Position numbers and translations under genes: made by a program. 64,000 bases of DNA from Vibrio gazogenes (GTDB lineage Bacteria > Pseudomonadota > Gammaproteobacteria > Enterobacterales > Vibrionaceae), in assembly GCF_023920225.1 (NCBI RefSeq), contig NZ_CP092587.1, positions 2,046,001-2,110,000 on the forward strand, written 5' to 3'. Positions 34,531 through 43,193 of this stretch are shown here, piece by piece. Position 1 is the first letter of the stretch. Each line of letters opens with the position of its first letter. The notes below the pieces were generated by a model. The model saw only the letters and a program-made list of their open reading frames with translations. It did not search any database and was not told the DNA's origin.

Positions 34531-35425
34531 TGCATTGTGGATATCATGCGCCATTTAAATGTATATCTCAATACTTCCCTTCGCATCATTGCGAACAGAT
34601 AATACTATAGGTTCAAATGGTAAAAATAAAAAAGCTCAACCATTTTAGCAGAGCTTTGCATTGTGGGTATCATGCGCCATTCAAATGTATATTTCAATAC
34701 TTTCCTTTGCATTATTGCGAACAGGAAATATAACAGATCCACGACAGTAAAAATAAAAAAGCTCAACCATTTTGGCAGAGCTTTGCATTGTGGACATCAT
34801 GCGCCATTCAAATGTATATTTCAATACTTCCCTTCGCATCATTGCGAACAGGAAATATAATAGATCCACAACAGTAAAAATAAAAAAGCTCAACCATTTT
34901 GGCAGAGCTTTGCATTGTGGACATCATGCGCCATTCAAATGTATATTTCAATACTTCCTTTCGCATCATTACGAACAGAAAATATAACAGATCCACAATA
35001 GTGAAAATAAAAAAGCTCTACCATTTTGGCAGAGCTTTGCATTGTGGATATCATGCGCCATTCAAATGTATATTTCAATACTTCCCTTCGCATCATTGCG
35101 AACAGAAAATATAACAGATCCACAATAGTGAAAATAAAAAAGCTCCACCATTTGGGCAGAGCTTTGCATTGTGGATATCATGCGCCAAACAAATGTATAT
35201 TTCAACACTTCCTTTCACATCATTGCGAACAGGAAATATAATAGATCCACGACAGTGGAAATAAAAAAGCTCAACCATTTTGGCAGAGCTTTTCATTGTG
35301 GATATCATGCGTCATTCAAATATATATTTCAATACTTCCCTTCGCATCATTGCGAACAGATAATATAATAAATCTACAACAGTAAAAATAAAAAACGACC
35401 TTTTTTACAGCGCTTTTCATTGTGG
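34531..35425 (-). repeat. 127-bp tandem repeat array between Q-like gene and tail operon
   Basis: The marker tgcattgtgg (ttcattgtgg in the last two) starts at 34531, 34657, 34784, 34911, 35038, 35165, 35292 and 35416: seven units of 126, 127, 127, 127, 127, 127 and 124 bp. Each unit holds, in minus-strand order, a -10-like TATTATATTT or TGTTATATT, a perfect small hairpin TTCGCA-ATGA-TGCGAA (weakened in some copies), GCGCATGATG, then the GCTCTGCC-type terminator hairpin. Short open frames across the array repeat with the same period and are not genes. The end nearest the Q-like gene is most degenerate. Confidence 0.9.
34627..35292 (-). terminator. Six tandem terminator hairpins, one per 127-bp repeat
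   Basis: Hairpins lie at 34631-34657, 34758-34784, 34885-34911, 35012-35038, 35139-35165 and 35266-35292. On the minus strand each reads AAAGCTCTGCC, a short loop, then GGT(T/A/G)GAGC followed by TTTTTTATTTT. The stem is kept in all six while the loop and the base opposite T5 vary. A seventh, near 35390-35417, has lost its stem. All point toward the tail operon. Confidence 0.75.
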
Positions 35426-35528
35426 ATATTATGCGCAAAAAAATCATGTGCTTTGATATATTCGCTCACACTATTAAGAAGTTAAATTACATTCAAATAT
35501 AAGTATTTTTATGTGGTATGAAAATATT
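35426..35528 (-). promoter_or_regulatory. Gap downstream of the Q-like gene, possible late promoter
   Basis: This 100-bp AT-rich stretch lies between the Q-like stop and the repeat array. TTGAAT, a 17-base spacer and TAGTGT form a weak promoter-like pair on the minus strand. In lambdoid phages the Q-dependent late promoter lies just after Q, so this is the expected place; sequence support is weak. Confidence 0.3.
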
Positions 35529-36125
35529 TTAATTCATAAGAGCATACGCTTCTTCTTCTAATTTTATTCTTTCCATCAACGTCAACATAGCAGCATTACG
35601 TTGTGCCGCAAGCCACTGACTCAACTGTTCCAGAACGACATGGTATCGTTTGAATATCGGGTACGAACAAATAAAGTGATTAGAACACATCGCAACATAA
35701 CGTGATTCAGGACTCCATAATACGCGGCCGTCTTTACAATGCGTACACTTTCTCATCTGCCGGTGGGGTGTCTTATAAAGACCAGTACCACCACAGGATG
35801 AACAAATACAGCCTTGTGGATGAGTCGCTTCTTCAATTGCCGCGTTGACCATTGCTGCAAATGCTGACTCACTGCGCTGACCACGCCAGTTTGTCGTTAG
35901 TGTGACAATTTCAGACTGGATCTCTTTTTCCAACGCCCGGCGAGAATGAAGACATCCCTGTGTTTCGACAAATAAAATGAGAAAGCCAATCGGTGAGGCT
36001 TTCCAGCTTACACCGACCATTGAGAGCTGTTCCTCAACACTGAATCTACTTTTTCCTCCCTGATGCATTTTTTGATAATCCATACTTTTCAGATTAAATT
36101 TTGCCAGTAATGTTTCAGGTCTCAT
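35529..36125 (-). CDS. Phage antitermination protein Q-like
   Basis: This 198-residue protein carries two CxxC pairs in a DnaJ-like zinc finger (CICSSCGGTGLYKTP and KCTHCKDGRV, about residues 102-133) plus C-terminal helices (ERIKLEEEAY). This matches the phage antitermination Q family. Such proteins load on RNA polymerase at a late promoter and let it pass terminators. It lies divergent from the CI-like repressor and directly upstream of the terminator array and tail operon, which is the arrangement expected for a late-gene switch. Confidence 0.75.
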   Translation of the reverse strand: MRPETLLAKFNLKSMDYQKMHQGGKSRFSVEEQLSMVGVSWKASPIGFLILFVETQGCLHSRRALEKEIQSEIVTLTTNWRGQRSESAFAAMVNAAIEEATHPQGCICSSCGGTGLYKTPHRQMRKCTHCKDGRVLWSPESRYVAMCSNHFICSYPIFKRYHVVLEQLSQWLAAQRNAAMLTLMERIKLEEEAYALMN

Positions 36126-36248
36126 GATTTTCCCTTATAAAAAATAAATGGTTACACATACAAAGTGTTGCTGGTCTTATCATGATCCCGTTTCATTCAA
36201 AACAGTATTCAGGCAGTAGCAATTCTGATGCAACTTCATTACAATAAG

Positions 36249-36284
36249 AACCAATAGTTACAAAATTAAATACAACTATCGGTT
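36249..36284. promoter_or_regulatory. Inverted repeat, candidate repressor operator
   Basis: AACCAATAGTT (36249-36259) and AACTATCGGTT (36274-36284) form an inverted repeat with 11-base arms, one mismatch and a 14-base spacer. It lies between the divergent Q-like and CI-like genes, where a repressor would control both. No LexA-box-like sequence is seen here. Confidence 0.5.
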
Positions 36285-36335
36285 TGTTTTCAAGCCCACA
36301 ATGCGAACAATTAGTTTCATATTAGAGATTTAATC

Positions 36336-37082
36336 ATGACTAACCATAATGTTCTCACTTTTGCGCAACGGCTCAACACAATCTGCGATGAACAAGGGAT
36401 TCCTGTACGAGGCAGAGCCCGGTATCTACAGGAGAATCTCCCCTACCGGCTCTCACTAACTGGAATCAGAAAATGGTTAATCGGTGAAGCCATACCAGAG
36501 ACGTCAAAACTGATCAACATCGCGGAATTACTGGGCACGACAGTAGAGTGTCTACTCGGGAGCAGGGATACACTGGCGATCAAAAAACCAGAAATGAGCT
36601 ATCAATCATCGAGTGTCATCACAGCAAATACAACGCCAGACAAGAGTATTCAAAACTTTAAGCCACTGGCGAAACATCAATCCAGAGTATTACCTCTATT
36701 GACGCCAGAGCAAGTCCTCGAACAATCGAACGCACCTCTTCCCACCCGTTCTGTGACAAAGTGGATAACCGTCAGCGATGATATTTCAGCGCAAGCATTC
36801 GCGATGCAAGTGCATGGCAACTCAATGTGTAATCCGAATGGTTTTCCAAGTATCCCCGAAGGTTCGATCGTGATTGTCGAACCCAATCATGAGATGCAAC
36901 ACGGTAAAATCATCGTCGTCGTTGACCATCATTCGCATGATTATGTTTCTGTCAAAAAACTAGAAATTGACGGGCCACATCAATTACTGGTATCACTCAA
37001 TGCAATCTATCGTCCCCTTGAGTTTGATACCGATCGATTCCGTATCATCGGCCACGTCAAACAAATTATGATGACACTCTAA
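36336..37082 (+). CDS. CI-like repressor (HTH plus S24 peptidase domain)
   Basis: This 248-residue protein has an N-terminal XRE-type helix-turn-helix (about residues 9-75, with GIRKWLIGEAIPETSKL as recognition region). A Ser/Thr-rich linker leads to a C-terminal LexA/CI-type peptidase domain with the catalytic serine in HGNSMCN (about 166) and the lysine in VSVKKLEIDG (about 205). It probably keeps Q-like and tail genes off and is inactivated after DNA damage. I see no Ala-Gly or Cys-Gly dipeptide in the linker ahead of the peptidase domain, so self-cleavage is not assured. Confidence 0.82.
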   Translation: MTNHNVLTFAQRLNTICDEQGIPVRGRARYLQENLPYRLSLTGIRKWLIGEAIPETSKLINIAELLGTTVECLLGSRDTLAIKKPEMSYQSSSVITANTTPDKSIQNFKPLAKHQSRVLPLLTPEQVLEQSNAPLPTRSVTKWITVSDDISAQAFAMQVHGNSMCNPNGFPSIPEGSIVIVEPNHEMQHGKIIVVVDHHSHDYVSVKKLEIDGPHQLLVSLNAIYRPLEFDTDRFRIIGHVKQIMMTL

Positions 37083-37224
37083 GACATTCTGTTTTCTCTT
37101 CACCACCGAAATGATAGTATTCGCCTTGTTGGCAATGACAGTCGGCATCGGTATACATTGATGAATTGTCTTGCCTTTCGATGACTGATTATCGGATACT
37201 TATTGAAATAGAATCACTGCCAAC

Positions 37225-37238
37225 GAGATGATCATCTC
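37225..37238. other. Perfect 14-bp palindrome between repressor and sbcB
   Basis: GAGATGATCATCTC lies in the 250-bp gap after the repressor gene. It could be a protein-binding site or part of a transcript end. No other feature is seen in the gap except a GTTGATT/AATCAAC inverted repeat just before sbcB. Confidence 0.3.
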
Positions 37239-37332
37239 TACCAGTTGTGAAGTCCATCCTGCCGTTGTTCCAATGGCCTGTCGTATTCATTCAATTGGTT
37301 GATTTAGCTGATTTAATCAACACATAAAGCAT

Positions 37333-38757
37333 ATGAAAAACAACGCACAACCAACATTCTTCTTTTTCGATTATGAAACCTGGGGAGTCCATCCCGCAAA
37401 AGATCGTCCCTGTCAGTTTGCCGGGGTCAGAACAGATATGGACTTCAACATCATTGGCGAGCCGCTGGTCATCTTCTGTCAACTGCCGGTCGATTATCTG
37501 CCGACACCGGAAGCTGCACTCATTACCGGTATCACACCACAGCAAGCCAACAACAAAGGTTTATCAGAGCCCGAGTTTATTCAACGTATCCATCAGGAAT
37601 TGTCTCATCCCAATACCACCTGTCTGGGTTATAACAATATCCGTTTTGACGATGAAGTAACTCGCTATACCTGTTATCGCAATTTCATTGATCCTTATGC
37701 ATGGAGCTGGCAAAACGGCAATTCGCGTTGGGATCTGCTCGACGTCGCACGAGCCTGCCATGCATTACGCCCGGAAGGGGTTGTGTGGCCTGAAAATGAA
37801 GATGGCAATACCAGCTTTAAACTCGAACATCTTTCCGTTGCAAATGGTATCGAGCATAGCAATGCCCATGATGCGATGGCCGACGTGTATGCAACCATCG
37901 AATTGGCAAAAGTCATCAAGAATGCGCAACCGAAATTATTCGATTATTTCTATTCCATGCGACATAAACGCAAACTGAATGCTTTAATCGATATTGTCAG
38001 TATGACGCCATTAATGCACGTGTCCGGTATGCTCGGCAGCCACTGCCAATATACCAGTTGGGTTGTGCCACTGGCTTGGCATCCGCATAACAAAAATGCG
38101 GTTATCATGGTTGATTTGGCGAAAGATCCTCAACCACTTTTTGACCTCAATGCTGACGAAATTCGGGAGCGGCTCTACACAAAACGTGATGATTTACAAG
38201 AAGATGAGTTACCGATCCCGGTGAAGCTGGTTCATCTCAATAAGTGCCCGATCCTCGCTCCTGCCAAGACGCTCACGGCAGAAAATGCGCGTACGATTGG
38301 CATCGATAGGGACAAATGTTTACATCATTTATCTCTCATAAAACAAGCTCAGGATATCAGAGAAAAGCTGGTTCAAGTATTTAGTGAAGAGAGAGACTAT
38401 CCAACGGATACTGACGTCGATACGATGTTATACCAAGACTTTTTCAACCCGGCTGACAAAGCCGCGATGGAGATTATCCGCCAAACATCGCCCGAAGCCT
38501 TACAAGATTTATCAATCTCTTTCCAAGATTCACGGATCAAGCCCTTATTATTCCGTTATCGAGCCAGAAACTATCCTGAAACACTCACCTTACATGAACA
38601 AAAACAGTGGCAATCACACTGTCAGGACTACTTCTCCCAACATATGGATGATTACAGTCTTCGTCTGGAAAATCTGGCTCATGAACATGAGCAGGATCCC
38701 CACAAGATGCAGATTCTGAAATCAATCTACCAATATGTGCTTAACCTGACATCATAA
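37333..38757 (+). CDS. sbcB: Exodeoxyribonuclease I
   Basis: This 474-residue enzyme is the same length class as E. coli ExoI (475). It removes nucleotides 3' to 5' from single-stranded DNA in recombination and mismatch repair. The DnaQ-type motifs are FFDYETWG (about residues 11-18), [11 protein letters not shown] (about 99-109) and [10 protein letters not shown] (about 178-187). The C-terminal SH3-like and helical regions are also present. It forms the right-hand core boundary of the tail locus. Confidence 0.95.
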   Translation: MKNNAQPTFFFFDYETWGVHPAKDRPCQFAGVRTDMDFNIIGEPLVIFCQLPVDYLPTPEAALITGITPQQANNKGLSEPEFIQRIHQELSHPNTTCLGYNNIRFDDEVTRYTCYRNFIDPYAWSWQNGNSRWDLLDVARACHALRPEGVVWPENEDGNTSFKLEHLSVANGIEHSNAHDAMADVYATIELAKVIKNAQPKLFDYFYSMRHKRKLNALIDIVSMTPLMHVSGMLGSHCQYTSWVVPLAWHPHNKNAVIMVDLAKDPQPLFDLNADEIRERLYTKRDDLQEDELPIPVKLVHLNKCPILAPAKTLTAENARTIGIDRDKCLHHLSLIKQAQDIREKLVQVFSEERDYPTDTDVDTMLYQDFFNPADKAAMEIIRQTSPEALQDLSISFQDSRIKPLLFRYRARNYPETLTLHEQKQWQSHCQDYFSQHMDDYSLRLENLAHEHEQDPHKMQILKSIYQYVLNLTS

Positions 38758-38780
38758 CGGGCCACTTGCTGAATCGCTAC

Positions 38781-38818
38781 TTCATGCAAGTCCTACACAT
38801 CAATATGACTTGCATGAA
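38781..38818. promoter_or_regulatory. Inverted repeat upstream of yohJ
   Basis: TTCATGCAAGT and ACTTGCATGAA are perfect 11-base arms separated by 16 bases, placed between sbcB and yohJ. There is no T-run on either side, so an operator is as likely as a transcript hairpin. Confidence 0.4.
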
Positions 38819-38854
38819 CCAAGAATCAATCATCACTCAATTTCGGAACTCGAC

Positions 38855-39220
38855 ATGATCATCTCACTACTCAAATTGGTGGTTTCTTTGGGAGCAATCA
38901 TGGCCTCCCTATGGCTTGGAACACTCATCCAGGTTTGGTTACATCTTTCTATTCCCGGAAGTGTTTTGGGAATGCTGATTCTATTTATCGCACTCGCCAG
39001 TGGCCTGTTACCCGTCTCGTGGGTAAAACCGGGGGCGTCACTATTTATTCGCTATATGGTTTTTCTCTTTGTACCGATCAGTGTCGGTTTGATGACCCAT
39101 TTCGACACACTGATTGAGAATGCACTCCCCATATTTGCCAGTGCAATTGGTGGAACAGTCATTGTGTTGGTCTGTATGGGTTTGTTACTCGATCGTATGC
39201 TGAAAAAAGAACATCACTGA
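38855..39220 (+). CDS. yohJ: CidA/LrgA-family holin-like membrane protein YohJ
   Basis: This 121-residue protein has four hydrophobic segments and the family core [14 protein letters not shown] and [22 protein letters not shown]. Start ATG 38855 has GGAAC upstream; an open frame reaches 38810 without a ribosome site. CidA/LrgA proteins pair with a CidB/LrgB partner and have been linked to cell lysis control or small-metabolite export. The neighbours yohK and cdd keep the E. coli order yohJ-yohK-cdd. Confidence 0.85.
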   Translation: MIISLLKLVVSLGAIMASLWLGTLIQVWLHLSIPGSVLGMLILFIALASGLLPVSWVKPGASLFIRYMVFLFVPISVGLMTHFDTLIENALPIFASAIGGTVIVLVCMGLLLDRMLKKEHH

Positions 39221-39232
39221 GGAATTTCACCC

Positions 39233-39922
39233 ATGTGGCTTTTGATTACTATTGTTATTTTCTTTGCCATTCGCTGGCTATGTCAAAAATGTAATACCCC
39301 TTTAGCGAACCCACTACTCATTTGTGTCGTCATTATTATCGGCATTCTGCTCTATTTTAACGTGCCTTATGAAACTTACGCAGCAGACAATCAGTGGGTG
39401 AATTTTTTACTCCAACCCGCGGTTGTCGCCCTTGCCTATCCCCTGTATGAGCAATTACCGCAAATTCGTGCCAAATGGCGAATTATCCTATTTGCCTGTG
39501 TTTTTGGCAGTGTCATGTCAATGCTGACCACAGCATTGATTGCGGTTTTATTCCATGCAGATACACCGCTCATCGCTGCGTTACTTTCCAAATCAGTCAC
39601 GACACCGATTGCCATGGAGATCACCAATAATCTTGGTGGGGAGCCATCAATTGCTGCAATTTTGGTGCTGATCGTCGGGCTATTCGGCGCTATTTTCGCT
39701 TATCCGGTTTATCGCTTGCTCCATATCACCCATCCAATCGCAAAAGGGTTAACTATGGGAAGCATTTCCCATGCATTAGGCACAGCCAGTTGTGTTGAAA
39801 ATGATCCCCGCGATGCAGCATTCAGTTCACTTGCGCTCGTGCTTTGTGGCATTATCACTTCAATACTGGCGCCACTCGCTTACGCATTGGTGCTGTGGTT
39901 AGGCCCATTACTGACAACTTAA
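39233..39922 (+). CDS. yohK: LrgB/CidB-family membrane protein YohK
   Basis: This is a 229-residue polytopic protein. Family blocks include LLQPAVVALAYPLYEQLP, SKSVTTPIAMEI and GSISHALGTASCVE. It starts 12 bases after yohJ and forms an operon with it. Confidence 0.88.
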   Translation: MWLLITIVIFFAIRWLCQKCNTPLANPLLICVVIIIGILLYFNVPYETYAADNQWVNFLLQPAVVALAYPLYEQLPQIRAKWRIILFACVFGSVMSMLTTALIAVLFHADTPLIAALLSKSVTTPIAMEITNNLGGEPSIAAILVLIVGLFGAIFAYPVYRLLHITHPIAKGLTMGSISHALGTASCVENDPRDAAFSSLALVLCGIITSILAPLAYALVLWLGPLLTT

Positions 39923-40069
39923 CGAGTGATTACGCCTCTTAATATTGATTAATATCTCATTATTAATGAAATGGAAGTAACATACATCACTATAACAGGA
40001 TTTCAGTCACAACATTTTCATCAAACTGCGTTAGTATGAAATGCCTGAATTGATGAAAGAGATGAACAT

Positions 40070-40957
40070 ATGACCCAAGACCGACTCACTGTTCTCAGCC
40101 AATTACCAGAGGCACTGGCTAAACCACTCGAAGAGATTGTCATCAATCCGAAATTTTCAGCCACTATCACCGCGCAACAGGTTGAGCATTTAATGGACGC
40201 AACTGGTTTTAATGCCGTCACCCTTGCTCAACATTTGCTCCCACTGGCTGCTATTTATGCGGATACGCCAGTTTCCAATTTCCATGTTGGTGCCATCGTC
40301 CGAGGTGGGTCCGGTGCGCTATATTTTGGTGCCAATATCGAATTTTCCGGCGTACCACTCGGACAAACAATTCATGCCGAACAAGCCGCCATTGCTCATG
40401 CATGGATGTGTGGTGAAAACAAACTCAGCGATATTATCGTTGATACACCACCATGCGGCCATTGCCGTCAGTTTATGAATGAGCTCGCCGACGCCGAGGC
40501 ACTCCAAATCACGCTTCCCAATCAGGCAACGAAAAAACTGCACGATTACCTTCCGGAAGCTTTTGGCCCAGCAGATCTGGGCATGAAGATTCGCCTCATG
40601 GATCAGCAAACACATCAGATCCAAGCTGATTATTCAGATCCATTACAACAAGCAGCATTGAAAGCTCTCAATCACAGTTATGCACCCTATAGTCATTCAC
40701 TGAGTGGTATCGCCATTGAACTCAAAGATCAACACATTTATCTCGGGTCTTATGCCGAAAATGCGGCTTTCAATCCGAGCCTTCCGCCTCTGCAAGTTGC
40801 AGTGATCTTGCTTAGAATGGGTGGCTATTCATTGAACGATATCAATCGTGTCGTGCTTGCTGAAACCCAAAAAGCAACCGTCACCCATTTGGATACAACC
40901 CGTTCGGTATTGCAAAAAATTGCGCCACATATTCAGCTGGAACATATTGAGATATAG
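40070..40957 (+). CDS. cdd: Cytidine deaminase
   Basis: This 295-residue enzyme is the long E. coli-type Cdd (294 residues). It hydrolyses cytidine and deoxycytidine to uridine and deoxyuridine. The zinc and catalytic motif HAEQAAIAHAW (about residues 102-112) and the PPCGHCRQF cysteines (about 127-135) are present. The C-terminal pseudo-domain lacks a zinc site, as is normal. It lies 147 bp after yohK. Confidence 0.94.
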   Translation: MTQDRLTVLSQLPEALAKPLEEIVINPKFSATITAQQVEHLMDATGFNAVTLAQHLLPLAAIYADTPVSNFHVGAIVRGGSGALYFGANIEFSGVPLGQTIHAEQAAIAHAWMCGENKLSDIIVDTPPCGHCRQFMNELADAEALQITLPNQATKKLHDYLPEAFGPADLGMKIRLMDQQTHQIQADYSDPLQQAALKALNHSYAPYSHSLSGIAIELKDQHIYLGSYAENAAFNPSLPPLQVAVILLRMGGYSLNDINRVVLAETQKATVTHLDTTRSVLQKIAPHIQLEHIEI

Positions 40958-41011
40958 CATCATAAATTTATAAATAGCTAATTATTAAAGATAAAAAACA
41001 AACTCCTATCT

Positions 41012-41049
41012 AAACCCCAAAAAAGCAAACGTTTGCTTTTTTGGGGTTT
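41012..41049. promoter_or_regulatory. purT: Perfect 38-bp palindrome containing a PurR box upstream of purT
   Basis: The arms are AAACCCCAAAAAAGCAAAC (41012-41030) and its exact complement at 41031-41049. The centre GCAAACGTTTGC matches the PurR operator core, expected before purT. As RNA the same palindrome would fold into a hairpin ending in T-rich sequence, so it may also end the cdd transcript. Confidence 0.8.
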
Positions 41050-41097
41050 TTCAGTATGATTGCCGCAGTTTTCAAAATGAGAAGAGGTAATCAGAGA

Positions 41098-42273
41098 ATG
41101 TTAGGGACAGCGACAAGAGAAAGTGCAACACGAGTTCTGTTACTTGGCTCCGGAGAGTTAGGTAAAGAAGTCGCAATCGAATGCCAACGATTAGGACTGG
41201 AAGTTATCGCTTGTGATCGATATGCCAACGCACCGGCTATGCAAGTTGCGCATCGTTGCCATGTCTTTAATATGTTGGATGGTGATGCCCTGCGTCGCGT
41301 CATCGAACTCGAAAAACCCGATTATGTTGTCCCTGAAGTAGAAGCGATTGCCACGGCAACACTTGTCGAATTGGAAGGCGAAGGCGTTCATATTGTACCA
41401 ACAGCCAAAGCAACTCAACTGACAATGAATCGCGAAGGCATCCGCCGTCTAGCCGCCGAAACATTATCTCTCACAACCTCTCCTTACCGTTTTGCGGATA
41501 GCTATCATGACTTCCGCGATGCAATTACCGAAATCGGGCTTCCCTGTGTTGTTAAGCCAGTGATGAGTTCCTCAGGTAAAGGCCAGAGTGTCCTCAAATC
41601 GGAACAAGATATCGATAAAGCTTGGCATTATGCACAAGAAGGGGGTCGCTCCGGTGCCGGTCGAGTGATTGTTGAAGGTTTTATCGATTTTGATTACGAG
41701 ATCACCCAACTCACGGTAAGCGCTGTTGATGGCATCCATTTCTGCGCACCCATTGGTCATCGGCAAGAAGATGGCGACTATCGTGAATCTTGGCAGCCTC
41801 AAGCGATGTCTGAAGTTGCCCAAAAAAATGCTCAGACGGTTGCAGAAAAAATTGTTACGGCACTCGGTGGATACGGAATCTTTGGTGTTGAACTATTCGT
41901 TAAGGGTGATCAAGTCATTTTCAACGAAGTCTCCCCTCGCCCCCATGACACGGGACTCGTTACTTTAATCTCGCAGAATTTATCTGAATTTGCCTTACAT
42001 GTCCGTGCATTTACAGGATTACCTATCCAGCAGATTGTATCGTATCAGCCTGCCGCATCAGTGGCTTTACTCGGCCAGGGCACATCCGACAATGTCCGTT
42101 TTGATGGCGTGGCGAATGCGCTGATGGTTCCCAATACACAAATCCGTCTGTTCGCGAAACCAGAGATTGATGGCAGAAGAAGACTCGGGGTAACGCTCGC
42201 CACAGGCGAAGATACCCAACAAGCGAAAGACGCTGCACTGGCGTGTGCGAGTCATATTGTCTTGCATTATTGA
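41098..42273 (+). CDS. purT: Formate-dependent phosphoribosylglycinamide formyltransferase PurT
   Basis: This 391-residue ATP-grasp enzyme (E. coli PurT 392) makes formylglycinamide ribonucleotide from GAR, formate and ATP in purine synthesis. Motifs include [15 protein letters not shown] near the start, [15 protein letters not shown] and [17 protein letters not shown] 41098 is chosen because of the AGAGG ribosome site and alignment with the family; the frame extends 19 codons upstream into the PurR palindrome. A PurR box lies just upstream. Confidence 0.95.
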   Translation: MLGTATRESATRVLLLGSGELGKEVAIECQRLGLEVIACDRYANAPAMQVAHRCHVFNMLDGDALRRVIELEKPDYVVPEVEAIATATLVELEGEGVHIVPTAKATQLTMNREGIRRLAAETLSLTTSPYRFADSYHDFRDAITEIGLPCVVKPVMSSSGKGQSVLKSEQDIDKAWHYAQEGGRSGAGRVIVEGFIDFDYEITQLTVSAVDGIHFCAPIGHRQEDGDYRESWQPQAMSEVAQKNAQTVAEKIVTALGGYGIFGVELFVKGDQVIFNEVSPRPHDTGLVTLISQNLSEFALHVRAFTGLPIQQIVSYQPAASVALLGQGTSDNVRFDGVANALMVPNTQIRLFAKPEIDGRRRLGVTLATGEDTQQAKDAALACASHIVLHY

Positions 42274-42365
42274 TATCATCTCATCAACCAAAATATGTTC
42301 TTAATCGATAGGGTGATGCAAACCACGTTAGACGATTTCAATAAAAAAGAGCAATAGAACGAAAA

Positions 42366-42396
42366 CAGGCCGGAACGTGCATCACGTCCCGGCCTG
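42366..42396. terminator. Hairpin between converging purT and tpm
   Basis: CAGGCCGG and CCGGCCTG, with ACGTG/CACGT pairing inside, lie between the convergent genes. T-runs are short on both sides, so it is a probable bidirectional terminator. Confidence 0.5.
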
Positions 42397-42417
42397 AACT
42401 TTGCTCTAATATATCAA

Positions 42418-43062
42418 CTAGGCTTCAATCAACCACACTTCATCTGCAAATCGACTCAGCTTTTGTTTCGCAATTTTCGGATGCCCCGAATCCGCTTCTT
42501 TACGGCAGAGCAGTGTTGTTTTCATCCCCTGAAACAAATGCTGGATCTGGTTACGATCAACACTAAACGGTGGTCCGGCCAATTCTGTCTGCTCATAGTC
42601 AACAGTAATCAAAAGCATTCGCCCGCCTGGCTTTAACAAAGCGCGCAACCGCTGTATATACGCATCTCGCTGGGATGGCATGATAGAAACCAATGCAGCC
42701 CGATCATAAACTAGCTCGACACAGTCAAGTGGTGTTGTAAACACATCACCCCGATAAATTTCTAGTTCATCAAACTCATAACACTGATGAAATGAATCAA
42801 TTTGTGTGACTAACGGTGTATAAAAGTGTTCAGAGAAAAACGATCTCACGGCAATCTCACTGAGTTCAACACCGATGACTCTGTCATGTTTTGCTGCCAA
42901 CCAAACGAGATCTTCACTTTTACCACACAAAGGAACAAAAACTTGCTCCTCTCTCTGTGGCGACAATGCAGGCCAGTACTCCAACAACAATGGATTCACA
43001 TCTGTCATATGGAAACCTATGCGGTTGGAAGCCCACTTACTATGCCAAAATTCTTTATCCAT
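42418..43062 (-). CDS. tpm: Thiopurine S-methyltransferase
   Basis: This 214-residue SAM-dependent methyltransferase of the bacterial TPMT family starts [10 protein letters not shown]. It has [31 protein letters not shown] and a [12 protein letters not shown] block. It methylates thiols and, in bacteria, is linked to tellurite/selenium tolerance. ATG 43062 is chosen because the family begins there; the frame extends 11 codons upstream. Confidence 0.9.
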   Translation of the reverse strand: MDKEFWHSKWASNRIGFHMTDVNPLLLEYWPALSPQREEQVFVPLCGKSEDLVWLAAKHDRVIGVELSEIAVRSFFSEHFYTPLVTQIDSFHQCYEFDELEIYRGDVFTTPLDCVELVYDRAALVSIMPSQRDAYIQRLRALLKPGGRMLLITVDYEQTELAGPPFSVDRNQIQHLFQGMKTTLLCRKEADSGHPKIAKQKLSRFADEVWLIEA

Positions 43063-43080
43063 GAAACGCTTCTCTAATAT

Positions 43081-43122
43081 AAAAACAACAGCCACTGACC
43101 AGCAGAACTGTTTATCAGTGGC
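43081..43122 (-). terminator. Hairpin terminator downstream of ihfA
   Basis: GCCACTGA and TCAGTGGC arms lie about 16 bases apart, running into TGTTGTTTTT on the minus strand. It lies between ihfA and tpm. Confidence 0.5.
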
Positions 43123-43193
43123 AAAAAAACTAGAGATCGAAAAATAGATTCACTTTGATGAAAGCGGCATGATCACCACACTTTCAGAGTATT

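Larger units (their letters stand above)
15980..37082. mobile_element. P2-type contractile-tail locus (probable tailocin) with repressor, antiterminator and fibre-cassette array
   Basis: In minus-strand order the locus runs Q-like antiterminator, terminator/repeat array, tail completion-like, V, W, J, I, H plus fibre cassettes, DUF2635, sheath, tube, E/E', tape measure, U, X, D. The CI-like repressor is divergent on the plus strand. This is the complete P2-like tail set. No portal, terminase, capsid, integrase or obvious lysis gene is present, and both sides abut core genes (cobT and sbcB). I infer a tail-like bacteriocin locus rather than an intact prophage. The alternative is a prophage remnant that kept only its tail. 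I saw no clear attachment repeats. Confidence 0.75.

Noticed and set aside
34663..35368. Small open frames of 62-71 codons on both strands in the 127-bp repeat array
   Set aside because: They repeat with the array, overlap each other and cross the terminator hairpins; they are by-products of the repeat, not genes.
34531..35425. CRISPR array or integron attC (VCR-type) repeats
   Set aside because: The whole 127-bp unit is repeated without unique spacers, so it is not CRISPR. The length is close to Vibrio attC repeats, but the RYYYAAC/GTTRRRY core sites and gene cassettes are absent.
36126..36335. LexA box controlling the tail locus
   Set aside because: No CTGT-N8-ACAG-like sequence was found; the only clear symmetric element is the AACC(A/G)ATAGTT inverted repeat.
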